59,068 bases of DNA from Dehalococcoidia bacterium (GTDB lineage: Bacteria > Chloroflexota > Dehalococcoidia > Lucifugimonadales > UBA1123), in NCBI GenBank assembly GCA_009838465.1, contig VXRN01000055.1, positions 1 through 59,068 of the forward strand. Reading direction: 5' to 3'. Positions within the stretch are counted from its first letter, which is position 1, and each line of letters opens with the position of its first letter. The notes below the pieces were generated by a model, which was not told the DNA's origin, did no database searches, and saw only the letters and a program-made list of their open reading frames with translations. Below are positions 25,208 to 33,980 of this stretch, in pieces. A program made the position numbers and the translations under genes.

Positions 25208-27121
25208 ATGCCAAGTAACACGGAACCCAAGTGGTTCTTCGTCCGAGTGGACCCCAACAATCAGATGGGTGCAACTCTTGAAGACTTGCCTCCAGGGGCA
25301 ATTGAACTTTCCCAAGAGGCGCGCGTCGTCCGGGAGGCCATCCAGAATAGCGTTGACGCCACTCTTCCCAACGAGAAGACCAACGTCTTCATCTGGAACA
25401 AAACCGTACCTGAATCGGAGATTGAACAGTTTCGCGATCTCATTGGATATCGGGACAGTGACTCCCCATTCAAGAGGCTGAAGAAGCTGGGACTCGGCAA
25501 GGGTAACGCACTCGAGCGTATGCAGTCACGTCGCAAAGATCGTTCATTTGAGGTCACCATCATCGAAGACCGCAATACCTGCGGCCTTGGGTATGACCCA
25601 GAAGAGGACATTGACCGCTTTGATCAGCTTTGCATCTCACACGGCAAAGACAGGACGAACATCCTTCAGGGGAGAGGTGGTTCGTATGGAGAAGGCAAGG
25701 CAGTCTATCGGGAGGCCTCCGATTCAAATATGTTCATCGTGTATAGCGTATTCAAGCCTCACCCGAAAGCTACCGAGCCAAGTGCGCGCGCGCGCCTGTA
25801 TGTGTGCGCTACCTTTGATGGGCATGAATGGCATAACGGAACCAAGTACCGGGGGCGTGCTCTTTATGGTATCCACATGAAGCAAAAGGGCGAACCATAT
25901 CCGCTCTGTCGTCCCATCATCAATGATGATGCCCATCGAATCGCAAAGCGTTTGGGATTCTTGGAGAGGGCAGATGAGGAGTACGGAACATCCATCATGC
26001 TCATTGGCTCGCACATTGATATCGATGAACTAAGGGCAGCCATAGAAGACTACTGGTGGCCTCGGATGTGGTCGAACCTCTTATCGGTTGAACTGTGGGA
26101 TGGCAACGACGTAGTGGATCCACCTGAGCCCAAGAAACGTGCCGACCTGACTCCATACACGACATGCTACTCGATTGTAGAAGAAGGTATCTCTGCAAAC
26201 GCAGACCAGCTCGAGAGAACTCTTAGGAAGAACAGCGTTGACGGCATTCCCGGCGTCACGCAGGGTAAGCTCGTTGCAACCCCGCTTCCGGAGTCCGAAG
26301 ACCTTTCAGACAAGGCTGAGGACGATACCTACCTTGAGAATACTGTGGCACTCATTCGCAGCGGCCCCAAGATGGTCGTCCAATACTTTGATCCACGCGG
26401 GCTGAGTAACGCGAATTTCGCAGGCGTCTTCGTTGCGCATGAAGACGTCGAGGAGCAACTTCATCTCTCTGAGCCCCCTCTCCATGACGCGTGGAACCCC
26501 GAATCCTACAGATTGAGCAAATTATATGCTGACCAACCTGAGCGCCTCAGATTCAATCGTGATGTGGTTAGCGGCATCCTCCGAAAGACGAGCAACCATT
26601 TGCGAGAATATAGAAGGAAGCTAGCCCCCGCGCCAGAACCGGTCCAAGTTTCGGGAACAAGGGCGCTCACCAACATTCTGGCTTCGATCATATCAGGATC
26701 TGGACGTAGAACTGTCCCGCGATCTTCGCCGCGTCCGTTCAATCTGCGAATGGATGAAAGACGGATGAATGAAGGACAGTACGCTCGTATCTTCACCAGG
26801 TCCGAAGTCATCCTCAACGAACGAGCTAAGGCTGACAGCATGGATGCGGAAGTATCCATAAGGCCGTACCTGCTGATGGACGACGATCTGAAGAGAGATC
26901 GCGATGATCCGATCTCGAATGTTGAGGTACTTATCAACGGGAAGGCTGAATCATCGACTGATAATCCATTCTCCGTGGAGTTGTCATCCAAGGCTCCCAT
27001 CATCGTCGAGACGACTAGTGAGCAGTTTGAGCGCGAGTTGTACGCCAGTGTAGAGATTGACGTCAATATCATCGAAGCCGATGTCAACGCTACCGAAGAT
27101 GCTGAGCAGACATCCACATGA
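25208..27121 (+). CDS. GHKL-type ATPase, MutL/MORC/Hsp90-like, of a defence-like cassette
   Basis: In this 637-residue protein the N-terminal about 250 residues show the GHKL (Bergerat) ATP-binding motifs. These are the N-box REAIQNSVDA at residues 42-51, the G1-like ED...CGLG at 120-126 and the lid-like GRGGSYGEGK at 155-164, with the Lys expected in MutL/Hsp90-type proteins. The C-terminal about 390 residues are not assignable. GHKL ATPases of this kind have been described beside DNA methyltransferases and nucleases in predicted restriction-like systems related to the origin of MORC proteins (Iyer, Abhiman and Aravind). AGGAG precedes ATG 25208. The stop overlaps the next start by four bases (ATGA), showing tight coupling. 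Its role as a nucleic-acid-engaging switch is inferred. Confidence 0.75.
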   Translation: MPSNTEPKWFFVRVDPNNQMGATLEDLPPGAIELSQEARVVREAIQNSVDATLPNEKTNVFIWNKTVPESEIEQFRDLIGYRDSDSPFKRLKKLGLGKGNALERMQSRRKDRSFEVTIIEDRNTCGLGYDPEEDIDRFDQLCISHGKDRTNILQGRGGSYGEGKAVYREASDSNMFIVYSVFKPHPKATEPSARARLYVCATFDGHEWHNGTKYRGRALYGIHMKQKGEPYPLCRPIINDDAHRIAKRLGFLERADEEYGTSIMLIGSHIDIDELRAAIEDYWWPRMWSNLLSVELWDGNDVVDPPEPKKRADLTPYTTCYSIVEEGISANADQLERTLRKNSVDGIPGVTQGKLVATPLPESEDLSDKAEDDTYLENTVALIRSGPKMVVQYFDPRGLSNANFAGVFVAHEDVEEQLHLSEPPLHDAWNPESYRLSKLYADQPERLRFNRDVVSGILRKTSNHLREYRRKLAPAPEPVQVSGTRALTNILASIISGSGRRTVPRSSPRPFNLRMDERRMNEGQYARIFTRSEVILNERAKADSMDAEVSIRPYLLMDDDLKRDRDDPISNVEVLINGKAESSTDNPFSVELSSKAPIIVETTSEQFERELYASVEIDVNIIEADVNATEDAEQTST

Positions 27122-28095
27122 CGATTCAGAACAACGACGCTCCAATAGCACGACGGCACAGAGAGCATCGTATCCTGTCGCCATTCGGTGATGGAAGGCA
27201 TCCTCATAGAGTCGCCAACTTGCTAAACAATGTCCTGGCGTCCTGCGAGTTCATGCCATTTCCCGGCAGTAAGTTCTCCAAAGATGGTACTTACTACCTC
27301 CTGACTTCCGACAACGGCAGAGATATCGAACCGTCGTTCAAGTTCGTTTTCGACGCTTTGGATGAGATGACCAAGAGCATTGGAGCCGAAAAAGGGGACC
27401 TTGGTCTGGTTGTTTCTGTGCGGAACAACTATCTCAAGAGATACCAGCCTATAGCCGCGTGGAATCTCGATGAAGTCCCATCCGGCCCTTGGTCGCCCAA
27501 TCCTGTAAAGCTCCAGAGCCATAAGTCTCTTGGCTTCATCGTCGCCATAAGGGTGAGCAAGAACACCGCCAAGCTTCGGAAAAACGGACTCGATCACGGC
27601 AAGGTGCTGTGCCGCAGGGAGTTTCATGTTAGAGAACCTAGTGAATCCGGTGCATCTTTCCCATTTGAGTGGTCCGAATTTGGCCCGCCAACTGATTATC
27701 CAGACGAGTTGCTATGGTACATTGAATGGCTACCAAGCGAGGGAGACGGCAATCCATACAAACGCCCCGTAAAGGAAGCCCTCGTCGTTAGAGGGAATAC
27801 CAAGGTGCAACAGATACTACTGGACATGAATAGAGTCCCAGGCGCGCGTGGACTCGCCTGGAAGTCAATTGCGTCTGAAATCATCACCGACATCTGGACG
27901 ACTGTCATCATCAATTGCGAAGACGATCCTCCCGTGGAAGGAAGCGACGATGACACCCTCGCCGGTCAGGTCTTTAGACGGGTCTCCGAGGAGAAAGGTA
28001 TACCATACGATGAGGTATCGACGATGGTTGCCGATGCCCCTGATTTTACTGAACTTAGGAAGGTAGTAGCCGAAGCCATAAGGGTAGTCGTTTAG
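27118..28095 (+). CDS. Unknown protein of the Vsr/GHKL/methyltransferase cassette
   Basis: This 325-residue soluble protein has no family that I can name. It has no signal peptide or membrane segment. Notable stretches are an N-terminal HREHRILSPFGDGRHPHR, an Asn-rich PHRVANLLNNVL helix, a long mixed alpha/beta core and an acidic patch (NCEDDPPVEGSDDD) before a C-terminal helical segment. It overlaps the ATPase gene by ATGA, and its TAG stop shares the G with the GTG start of the next gene, so four genes appear to be translated as a coupled unit. From position alone it may be a specificity, adaptor or structural subunit for the ATPase. Confidence 0.7.
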   Translation: MTIQNNDAPIARRHREHRILSPFGDGRHPHRVANLLNNVLASCEFMPFPGSKFSKDGTYYLLTSDNGRDIEPSFKFVFDALDEMTKSIGAEKGDLGLVVSVRNNYLKRYQPIAAWNLDEVPSGPWSPNPVKLQSHKSLGFIVAIRVSKNTAKLRKNGLDHGKVLCRREFHVREPSESGASFPFEWSEFGPPTDYPDELLWYIEWLPSEGDGNPYKRPVKEALVVRGNTKVQQILLDMNRVPGARGLAWKSIASEIITDIWTTVIINCEDDPPVEGSDDDTLAGQVFRRVSEEKGIPYDEVSTMVADAPDFTELRKVVAEAIRVVV

Positions 28096-28853
28096 TGTCC
28101 TCGAAATTTACCAGAGCCAAGACCATCTCAACTGAAACTGCTCTCAAGGTCATCCAGGCAAAACGAGAGGGCAACGACTATCGACTGACCGAATCCGACA
28201 TAGCCTACATTGGTGACCCGACTGGTAAGCTATGGCCAGATTCAGGCGCTGACCAACTAGTCGCGACTCTATCTGACATACAAGAGACGGCTCACATCTC
28301 AGGTTACAGTATTCGTGAGCGACAGGAATTTGACCGACACGCCAGCAAGGCGATACACGTAACCCTTGACCTGACACCCGAGATCACTGCCGACCCTGGG
28401 TTCTGGCGTTGGCTCGCTGTCGCCAAGCTATATGAGATTCTCGAAAAACGACACCGCTCCCGGGGACAAGATGCGGGTCTAAAGAATTTTGGTGTAACAG
28501 GTGCAGTTACATCTAACCGCTCTTTCATCCTCTGGTTGAGAGCCGACATTGTGTACGACGAAGGGAACGAGAATCCGTATCATTTGTCCTCGCGATTGTC
28601 CTCGACGGACTTCTGGGAGTCTGGTATCATCAGGCATCGGTACGGCTGGGCACCGAGCTTGGCTAGAGCGTTCGTCGAATTTCAGTATCCTGATCCCAAT
28701 TCAGGTAAGGCTACTAAGGCTATCGGCAGCGACAGCGGAGTCAGGGTACTCTACAAGCGGTTGAAACGTCTCCACGCTATAATCGCGTTTGATCACATGA
28801 CGACGGGAGAGATCATCCCAATATTGGAGGATAGGAGCGCCGACCTAGACTAG
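28095..28853 (+). CDS. DUF6339-like protein of the cassette
   Basis: The 252-residue soluble protein starts with GTG 28095, overlapping the previous stop by one base. The middle (YSIRERQEFDRHASKAIHVT, TADPGFWRWLAVAKL) resembles the pattern of DUF6339 proteins, in which a helix with R..FDR precedes a W-rich segment. I give this only as a resemblance. DUF6339-type genes occur near restriction and other defence genes. The C-terminal half includes LYKRLKRLHAIIAFDHM. Function is unknown. The methyltransferase gene starts 13 bp after its stop, so it belongs to the same transcript. Confidence 0.6.
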   Translation: MSSKFTRAKTISTETALKVIQAKREGNDYRLTESDIAYIGDPTGKLWPDSGADQLVATLSDIQETAHISGYSIRERQEFDRHASKAIHVTLDLTPEITADPGFWRWLAVAKLYEILEKRHRSRGQDAGLKNFGVTGAVTSNRSFILWLRADIVYDEGNENPYHLSSRLSSTDFWESGIIRHRYGWAPSLARAFVEFQYPDPNSGKATKAIGSDSGVRVLYKRLKRLHAIIAFDHMTTGEIIPILEDRSADLD

Positions 28854-28866
28854 GGATAGATTGTTC

Positions 28867-30183
28867 ATGCCCAATCCTACCAGGTCCAACCCTGTCAGCG
28901 AGACCATCGAATATGGTTCTGGCAATAAATCCATTGTTAGGAAACTCTCGGTCAATGGGCAACTTGGGACCACGATTGCATCTCCCCCGGAGGGCATTGT
29001 TGGACTAGAAGCTCGCTCGGCTTGGGATTTGACGTTCCTTCAAGGGGGGGTTACGCAGTATCAGAATGATGGGCCTTCCGGTGAGGACATCAGGATTGCA
29101 GATGTCTTTTGCGGATGCGGAGGGCTGTCATATGGTGTTGCAGAATCTGTTCGTGCTGCCGGCCTGACTCCCGTTCATTTCCTCGCCATCGATATCGATC
29201 CTGTGGCCATGGAAGTTCACAGGCGCAACCTGGACCCCTTGAAACATTCGCTGGAGAACCTCTGGGCATCGGTCACGACGAACTATTCCGTCAACCGACA
29301 TAGAGACCCATCCATTCGATACCTGGGTACTCCAAGAGTCCTGACAGATGACCTCAAAGAATCGATTGGCAAGATCGACCTGCTACTTGGTTCTCCGCCC
29401 TGCGAGGGACACTCGACCTCCAACAACGTAACCAGGCGCACAGACGAACGGAACAAGTATTATGTCCTGATGCCCTCCATTGCCATCGCACTGGAGGCAA
29501 AGGCTGTCATCATCGAGAACGTCCCTGGTATCTCACACGACAGCCGCGATATCCTCCTCCACGCAGTGAGTCTGTTCAAGCAGCATGATTACTTCGTCGA
29601 CGAGATTGTAATTGATGCAACTGAATTAGGACTTCCTCAAACGCGTAAGCGCCACGTTTTGGTTGCCAGCCGCATACGCCAACCCGACATTGATGCAACC
29701 CTCCAAGAAATCAGACGACCTAAAATCGATCTTCGTGCGGCAATCGGGGATATTGAGCATATTGAGGGAAGTGGAGTCTTCGATGCTGCCGGACAGTTGT
29801 CAAGTGAGAATGTGGCTCGTATCAACTATTTGTTCGACCGGGACGAACACGACCTTGACAATTCCATGCGTCCGCGCAGCCATCGTGATGGTCATACATA
29901 TCCTTCAATATATGGGCGTCTCTGGTGGGATAAGCCATCCGGCACAATCACGACTGGATTCAACACACCAGGTCGGGGGCGGTACATTCATCCCGGTCAG
30001 CGCCGAACGATCACACCACATGAGGCAGCAAGGATTCAGGGATTTCCTGATACATTTGAATTCAAGTTGATTGACGGCAGTCCTTTGACCCGCCAAGCTC
30101 TCGGAAACATCATCGGCAATGCTGTTCCTCCTCAGATCGGATACGCGGCAGGCGTGGCTGCTCTAGCGGCATTGGCCATCTAG
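28867..30183 (+). CDS. DNA (cytosine-5-) methyltransferase
   Basis: From ATG 28867 the protein has 438 residues. C5 methyltransferase motifs appear in order: I, IADVFCGCGGLS (AdoMet binding); IV, GSPPCEGHST with the catalytic Cys; VI, IIENVPGI; VIII, QTRKRHVLVASR; and X, LGNIIGNAVPPQIG. A target recognition region lies between VIII and IX. An N-terminal extension of about 75 residues precedes motif I. Position four of motif IV is Glu rather than the usual Gln. The enzyme would place 5-methylcytosine in an unknown site, which the Vsr protein could then protect from C-to-T mutation. TTG 28861 is a possible alternative start. It is the last gene before the terminator at 30310. Confidence 0.93.
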   Translation: MPNPTRSNPVSETIEYGSGNKSIVRKLSVNGQLGTTIASPPEGIVGLEARSAWDLTFLQGGVTQYQNDGPSGEDIRIADVFCGCGGLSYGVAESVRAAGLTPVHFLAIDIDPVAMEVHRRNLDPLKHSLENLWASVTTNYSVNRHRDPSIRYLGTPRVLTDDLKESIGKIDLLLGSPPCEGHSTSNNVTRRTDERNKYYVLMPSIAIALEAKAVIIENVPGISHDSRDILLHAVSLFKQHDYFVDEIVIDATELGLPQTRKRHVLVASRIRQPDIDATLQEIRRPKIDLRAAIGDIEHIEGSGVFDAAGQLSSENVARINYLFDRDEHDLDNSMRPRSHRDGHTYPSIYGRLWWDKPSGTITTGFNTPGRGRYIHPGQRRTITPHEAARIQGFPDTFEFKLIDGSPLTRQALGNIIGNAVPPQIGYAAGVAALAALAI

Positions 30184-30309
30184 TTGAACAGGCAACCCCG
30201 ACGTGGCATCTCGTCAGGCAAATGTACTATGAAAGACCGACGGTAGACCGGGAGGGAGCTTAGGGCCACTGTCGCCCAACCGTTAACAAGCCTTAATGGC
30301 ACAAAATCA

Positions 30310-30340
30310 AGGGCAGGCTACGGCCTGCCCTCTTTTCTTT
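30310..30340 (+). terminator. Rho-independent terminator of the cassette
   Basis: AGGGCAGGC-TACG-GCCTGCCCT forms a perfect 9-bp stem with a tetraloop, followed by CTTTTCTTT. It lies 127 bp after the methyltransferase stop and closes the vsr-to-methyltransferase unit. Confidence 0.85.
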
Positions 30341-30488
30341 GTTCGATCTTCCGGACTGCACGCCTCTCTGTCCCAACGGATTTCCGTTTTCAATCGTGTG
30401 CCGTGTCCGTTGTGGAGGACATGTAGGGTATAGTGTGAGAACCGGAGAAAGCACGATTCACGTTCCATGAACCAAGGAGGCAAGACAC

Positions 30489-32399
30489 ATGACGAACAAG
30501 TCCGCAGATTCACCAAATGATATGGGAATACACTCGCTATTCGAGGGTCTGAGTGAAGAGTATGTAGAGAGCGTAGTTAGTAGAGTCCTTAGCTCTCTGG
30601 GGAGAGCGTCTCCCGAATCGAAACGCGCTTTCGAAACCGAACTGGACAAGCTAAGCCTGAGAATCCCCGGCTTCCGCACTGCATCGCTCGCGCCGCCGCA
30701 CATGCTCAGAGACCCCGTTCGGCATAGCCTGATGGATTCGGACAAACTTGCCGCCGCCGTGCTCGTAGTCTGGGTTGAATCCCACCAACCCCTCCGCGAA
30801 ATAGTGCAGGAACGCATAGACGACATTGGAGCATACATCGGCGTGTCAGCCGAACCTACCGACTTATCGAAAAACGGACTCAAGGGCAACTGGCCTGATC
30901 GCTCATGGGAGCGCGAAAGGGAAAGATTCGCCACCATACATGACGGCTATGACGAAGACGATCTCGCGCTGATGATGTGCTATGTGTCCGGCCTACTGCC
31001 GGGTATGGAAGATTCCGACGGGGAATCGGAAGCCGCTTCAGAGGCCGCCGAACAACTCCCGGACATCCTCAAGCTGTTGGCCCTGTGCGCAGTTGACCTG
31101 GAAAACCTCCCCGTCTCCGCGCCCGAATGGGAAAGCGACATACCTGAATTCGCAGAAAAGATAGCCAATACCGTAAGCGACAAACGGGAGGAGCGCAGTC
31201 GCGCCGCCACGCTTGATTCGTTCATCGCCGAAGTCAGGGACGAATTCTCACCTGAACTCGCCTACCTCGAATCAGATATTGCATCCTGGTCAGCCAACAG
31301 TCTGCCGTCAGGTGGAGACATTGCAAGAGTGCTCGGTACGTGCGAGGAGCTACGCTCCGCACTTGTGGAATTTCGCGCTGTCCGGGAGAGTCCTCCCGCC
31401 GCTACCAGAAGCGAGGAAGCAGAGCGCAGGAAAAAGAACGACGAACTGGGAGACCTGGCGCTGGGACTGGTGGAGAGAATCGAGCGTCTCATGTCCGGCA
31501 ATCCCATGCCTGAAGACGACCCGCCGCGCCAGTCTGCTCGCGCCAAATCCGACCCGACCGAATATGCCGATATACGGGGAGGCGATGCGAGTCAAACTTC
31601 CCAGTCCCTTGACGCTTTCCCGGTATTCGAGAGTGAGCAACTCTATCGCGAGAACCTCTCTCTACAGTCCGAGAGGGACAAACTCAGAGGAGACAATGAA
31701 AGGCTGCGGGCCGAGGTCCAGAGGCTGGGGGCTGACAACCGTAGTCTGGACGGCGACGTTGAATCTTTGCGCTCGCAGAATCGAACGTTAAGCAACGATT
31801 TACAGTTCCTGCGAGCGGACAAAACTGATATCGAACTCAATGTGGGAAATCTACAGTCAAAGTTGGCCGACAAAGAAAAAGAAGTCGAGACATGGCGCCG
31901 GGCATTCGAGGATGAATCGCAGAAGCCACGTCTTACCGTGGAAGAAGTGCCCAGACAGGTGGGCACGGTGGGGGACGCGGTCAACTACGCGCGCGAAATG
32001 TTCCCGGACCGGCTTCTCCTGAGGCCGAACTCGAAGTCAGTGATACAGGGCAACCCGTTCGAAAGACCGGAAGACGTCTGGCTCGCGTTGGAGTGGCTCG
32101 CCACTACATATCACGGTGCGAAGACGGGAGGATCCAGCGTGCCGGATTTCGACCTGTCAATCAGGGAGATGTGTGGATGGTGGTACAAGAGTGACCAGCA
32201 TGAGACCACACGAAACAAGTACAGGGATTGGTACACCACACGAGTGAACGGCGATAGACGATGGATGCTGGAACACATAGGAACCGGCGCCAGCAAGGAC
32301 GCGCGACACACGATCCGCATAGCCTTCGACTGGGACAAGGACGAAAAAATGGTCGTGATCGGCTACATCGGCCAGCACCAGCGTACCGACGCAACATGA
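30489..32399 (+). CDS. Large coiled-coil protein with a conserved-looking C-terminal domain
   Basis: The 636-residue soluble protein starts at ATG 30489 with AAGGAGG upstream. Residues 1-300 are helical and acidic. Residues about 370-470 are a long coiled coil (LYRENLSLQSERDKLRG, NERLRAEVQRL). The last about 150 residues form a compact domain containing ALEWLATTYHG, MCGWWYKSDQHET, a TTR turn, HTIRIAFDWD and VVIGYIGQHQ. Comparable coiled-coil proteins ending in a basic RIxF..D...VIGHxGxH module occur near defence and mobile genes, though I cannot name a family. It lies just beyond the cassette terminator and has its own start signals. Membership of the same defence island is possible but unproven. 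Confidence 0.7.
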   Translation: MTNKSADSPNDMGIHSLFEGLSEEYVESVVSRVLSSLGRASPESKRAFETELDKLSLRIPGFRTASLAPPHMLRDPVRHSLMDSDKLAAAVLVVWVESHQPLREIVQERIDDIGAYIGVSAEPTDLSKNGLKGNWPDRSWERERERFATIHDGYDEDDLALMMCYVSGLLPGMEDSDGESEAASEAAEQLPDILKLLALCAVDLENLPVSAPEWESDIPEFAEKIANTVSDKREERSRAATLDSFIAEVRDEFSPELAYLESDIASWSANSLPSGGDIARVLGTCEELRSALVEFRAVRESPPAATRSEEAERRKKNDELGDLALGLVERIERLMSGNPMPEDDPPRQSARAKSDPTEYADIRGGDASQTSQSLDAFPVFESEQLYRENLSLQSERDKLRGDNERLRAEVQRLGADNRSLDGDVESLRSQNRTLSNDLQFLRADKTDIELNVGNLQSKLADKEKEVETWRRAFEDESQKPRLTVEEVPRQVGTVGDAVNYAREMFPDRLLLRPNSKSVIQGNPFERPEDVWLALEWLATTYHGAKTGGSSVPDFDLSIREMCGWWYKSDQHETTRNKYRDWYTTRVNGDRRWMLEHIGTGASKDARHTIRIAFDWDKDEKMVVIGYIGQHQRTDAT

Positions 32400-32452
32400 C
32401 ATACAGCGCCCCGAGGTGGTATCGTTCGTTGTTACAGGAAAGGACTTCCAGT

Positions 32453-32827
32453 ATGTCAGCCGAAATTTGGACGATGATAGGTGTAGGCGTGGGAATCGCC
32501 GCACTTGTCGGAACCTTGTTCACCATCCTCAATGTACGGATTTCCGACCTCCGGAAGGATATGCGGGATATGCGAGAGGATACGGCCCTCATGGAGAGGC
32601 GGATAAACGACAGGATTGACTCGGTGGAGAAGAACCTTGGCGGCAGGATTGACTCGGTGGAGAAGAACCTTGGCGGCAGGATTGATTCGGTGGAAGCAAG
32701 AGTTGACGGAGTTGAAACCAGGCTTCGCGCAGTCGAACAAGGACAGGCCAGAGTGATAGGCGCGGTGGAAATGATGCAGACTATTGTTGTCGCCACACTA
32801 CGGGGCGAAGAAGTCAGTGCCGGATAA
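32453..32827 (+). CDS. Membrane-anchored coiled-coil protein with 11-residue repeats
   Basis: This 124-residue protein has an N-terminal membrane helix (MIGVGVGIAALVGTLFTIL). A coiled coil follows in which RIDSVEKNLGG occurs twice, with a third partial copy RIDSVEARVDG. The exact duplication is visible in the DNA as a 33-bp tandem repeat at 32612-32677. The C-terminal part (RAVEQGQARVIGAVEMMQTIVVATL) is typical of small bacterial anchored coiled-coil proteins of unknown function. The start ATG 32453 is supported by AGGAAAGG about 9 nt upstream, and a longer frame would enter the preceding gene. It lies 18 bp before the dehydrogenase gene. Confidence 0.75.
   Translation: MSAEIWTMIGVGVGIAALVGTLFTILNVRISDLRKDMRDMREDTALMERRINDRIDSVEKNLGGRIDSVEKNLGGRIDSVEARVDGVETRLRAVEQGQARVIGAVEMMQTIVVATLRGEEVSAG
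32612..32695 (+). repeat. 33-bp tandem repeat within a coiled-coil gene
   Basis: Two exact 33-bp units (32612-32644 and 32645-32677) and a degenerate third unit encode RIDSVEKNLGG heptad-type repeats. Perfect identity of the first two implies recent expansion or slippage. Confidence 0.9.
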
Positions 32828-32844
32828 CGAATGCGGGAGACGAA

Positions 32845-33885
32845 ATGAAGGCTGTCCATATAACCGAGCACGGTGGGGTCGAGACACTGCAATACGGCGA
32901 CCTGCCAGAACCTGAAGTCGGCCCCAACGACGTCAAGGTGCGGGTTCACGCCTCCGCCCTCAACCGCCTGGACGTCTATACGCGCGCGGGAGTCAGAGGC
33001 ACTCGTCGGCGCAACTTCGACAGTCCTCACATCCTGGGAGGAGACTCGGCGGGCGAGATCGTGGAGATAGGATCCGCGATACGTGGCCGGGAAGTTGGGG
33101 AGCGGGTGGTCGTCAACCCTCGCATGACGTGCAACCAGTGCAGGTTCTGCTCATCGGGTGAGGACGAATTCTGCCAGAGTTCGGGGATGCTTGGTTCATC
33201 GAGGAGCGGCAGCTACGCGGAGTTCGTGAGCGTACCCTCGACGAGCGCGGTCGCCATACCGGACTCGCTCTCTTTCGAGGAGGCGGCTTCGCTGCCGACA
33301 GTCTATCTGCCAAGCTGGACGATCCTGGTGCGCAAGGGCGCCCTGAAGCCATGGGAGACCGCGCTTGTGCTGTCGGCGTCGGCAGGAGTTGGCACGGCGG
33401 GGATACAGGTCGCCAAACACGTCGTCGGCGCGACCGTTATCACCACGACCAGCACCGATGAGAAGGCGGACCGCGCACGGGAGATAGGCGCGGATCACGT
33501 GATCAACTATACTACTGAGGACATCGCCGACCGGGTAAAGGAGATAACCGGCGGGCGCGGGGTTGACGTGGTGCTGGATCATGTAGGCGCGGACTTCTGG
33601 CCCGCAGCCACGCGGTCTCTGGCGGTCGGCGGTCGCTACGGCATCTGCGGCGTTACGACTGGCTACCGCGCCGAACTCCAGATGGGCGCGATGTTCACTC
33701 GCTACCAGACGGTGTTCGGTGTATTCATGGGACGAAAAGAGGACATGCGCCAGATAGTCGAGTTCGCGGGCCGCGGGCTGATTCGCGGCATCGTCCATCA
33801 GACGTTCCCGCTGGAGGACGCGGCGAAAGCGCACGAGGTCATGGAGAGCCGTAACTTCTTCGGCAAGCTGGTGCTGACGATGTGA
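32845..33885 (+). CDS. Zinc-type medium-chain dehydrogenase/reductase
   Basis: The 346-residue protein has the MDR layout. A GroES-like catalytic domain comes first, with GGDSAGEIVEIG and the structural-zinc lobe CNQCRFCSSGEDEFC (four Cys). A Rossmann domain follows with SASAGVGTAGIQVAK and ITGGRGVDVVLDHVG. It belongs to the alcohol dehydrogenase/quinone oxidoreductase branch of the family and should use NAD(P)H. The substrate is unknown. The start is ATG 32845 preceded by GGGAG. The gene is closed by a strong hairpin and converges on the DsbA-like selenoprotein gene. Confidence 0.92.
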   Translation: MKAVHITEHGGVETLQYGDLPEPEVGPNDVKVRVHASALNRLDVYTRAGVRGTRRRNFDSPHILGGDSAGEIVEIGSAIRGREVGERVVVNPRMTCNQCRFCSSGEDEFCQSSGMLGSSRSGSYAEFVSVPSTSAVAIPDSLSFEEAASLPTVYLPSWTILVRKGALKPWETALVLSASAGVGTAGIQVAKHVVGATVITTTSTDEKADRAREIGADHVINYTTEDIADRVKEITGGRGVDVVLDHVGADFWPAATRSLAVGGRYGICGVTTGYRAELQMGAMFTRYQTVFGVFMGRKEDMRQIVEFAGRGLIRGIVHQTFPLEDAAKAHEVMESRNFFGKLVLTM

Positions 33886-33918
33886 TTGAACGGCTGAATT
33901 CTTTGGGCAGATAGACGA

Positions 33919-33958
33919 ACGCCCTCTTCGCATATGGAACACTGTGCGAAGAGGGCGT
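33919..33958. terminator. Bidirectional hairpin terminator
   Basis: ACGCCCTCTTCGCA and TGCGAAGAGGGCGT form a perfect 14-bp stem with a 12-nt loop, between the convergent stops of the dehydrogenase and the DsbA-like gene. Confidence 0.85.
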
Positions 33959-33980
33959 ATCTCTTTGCCGCTGTAAGTAT

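Noticed and set aside
24627..30183. Prophage or transposon
   Set aside because: No integrase, transposase, terminase or structural genes are seen, and no att-like direct repeats flank the cassette.
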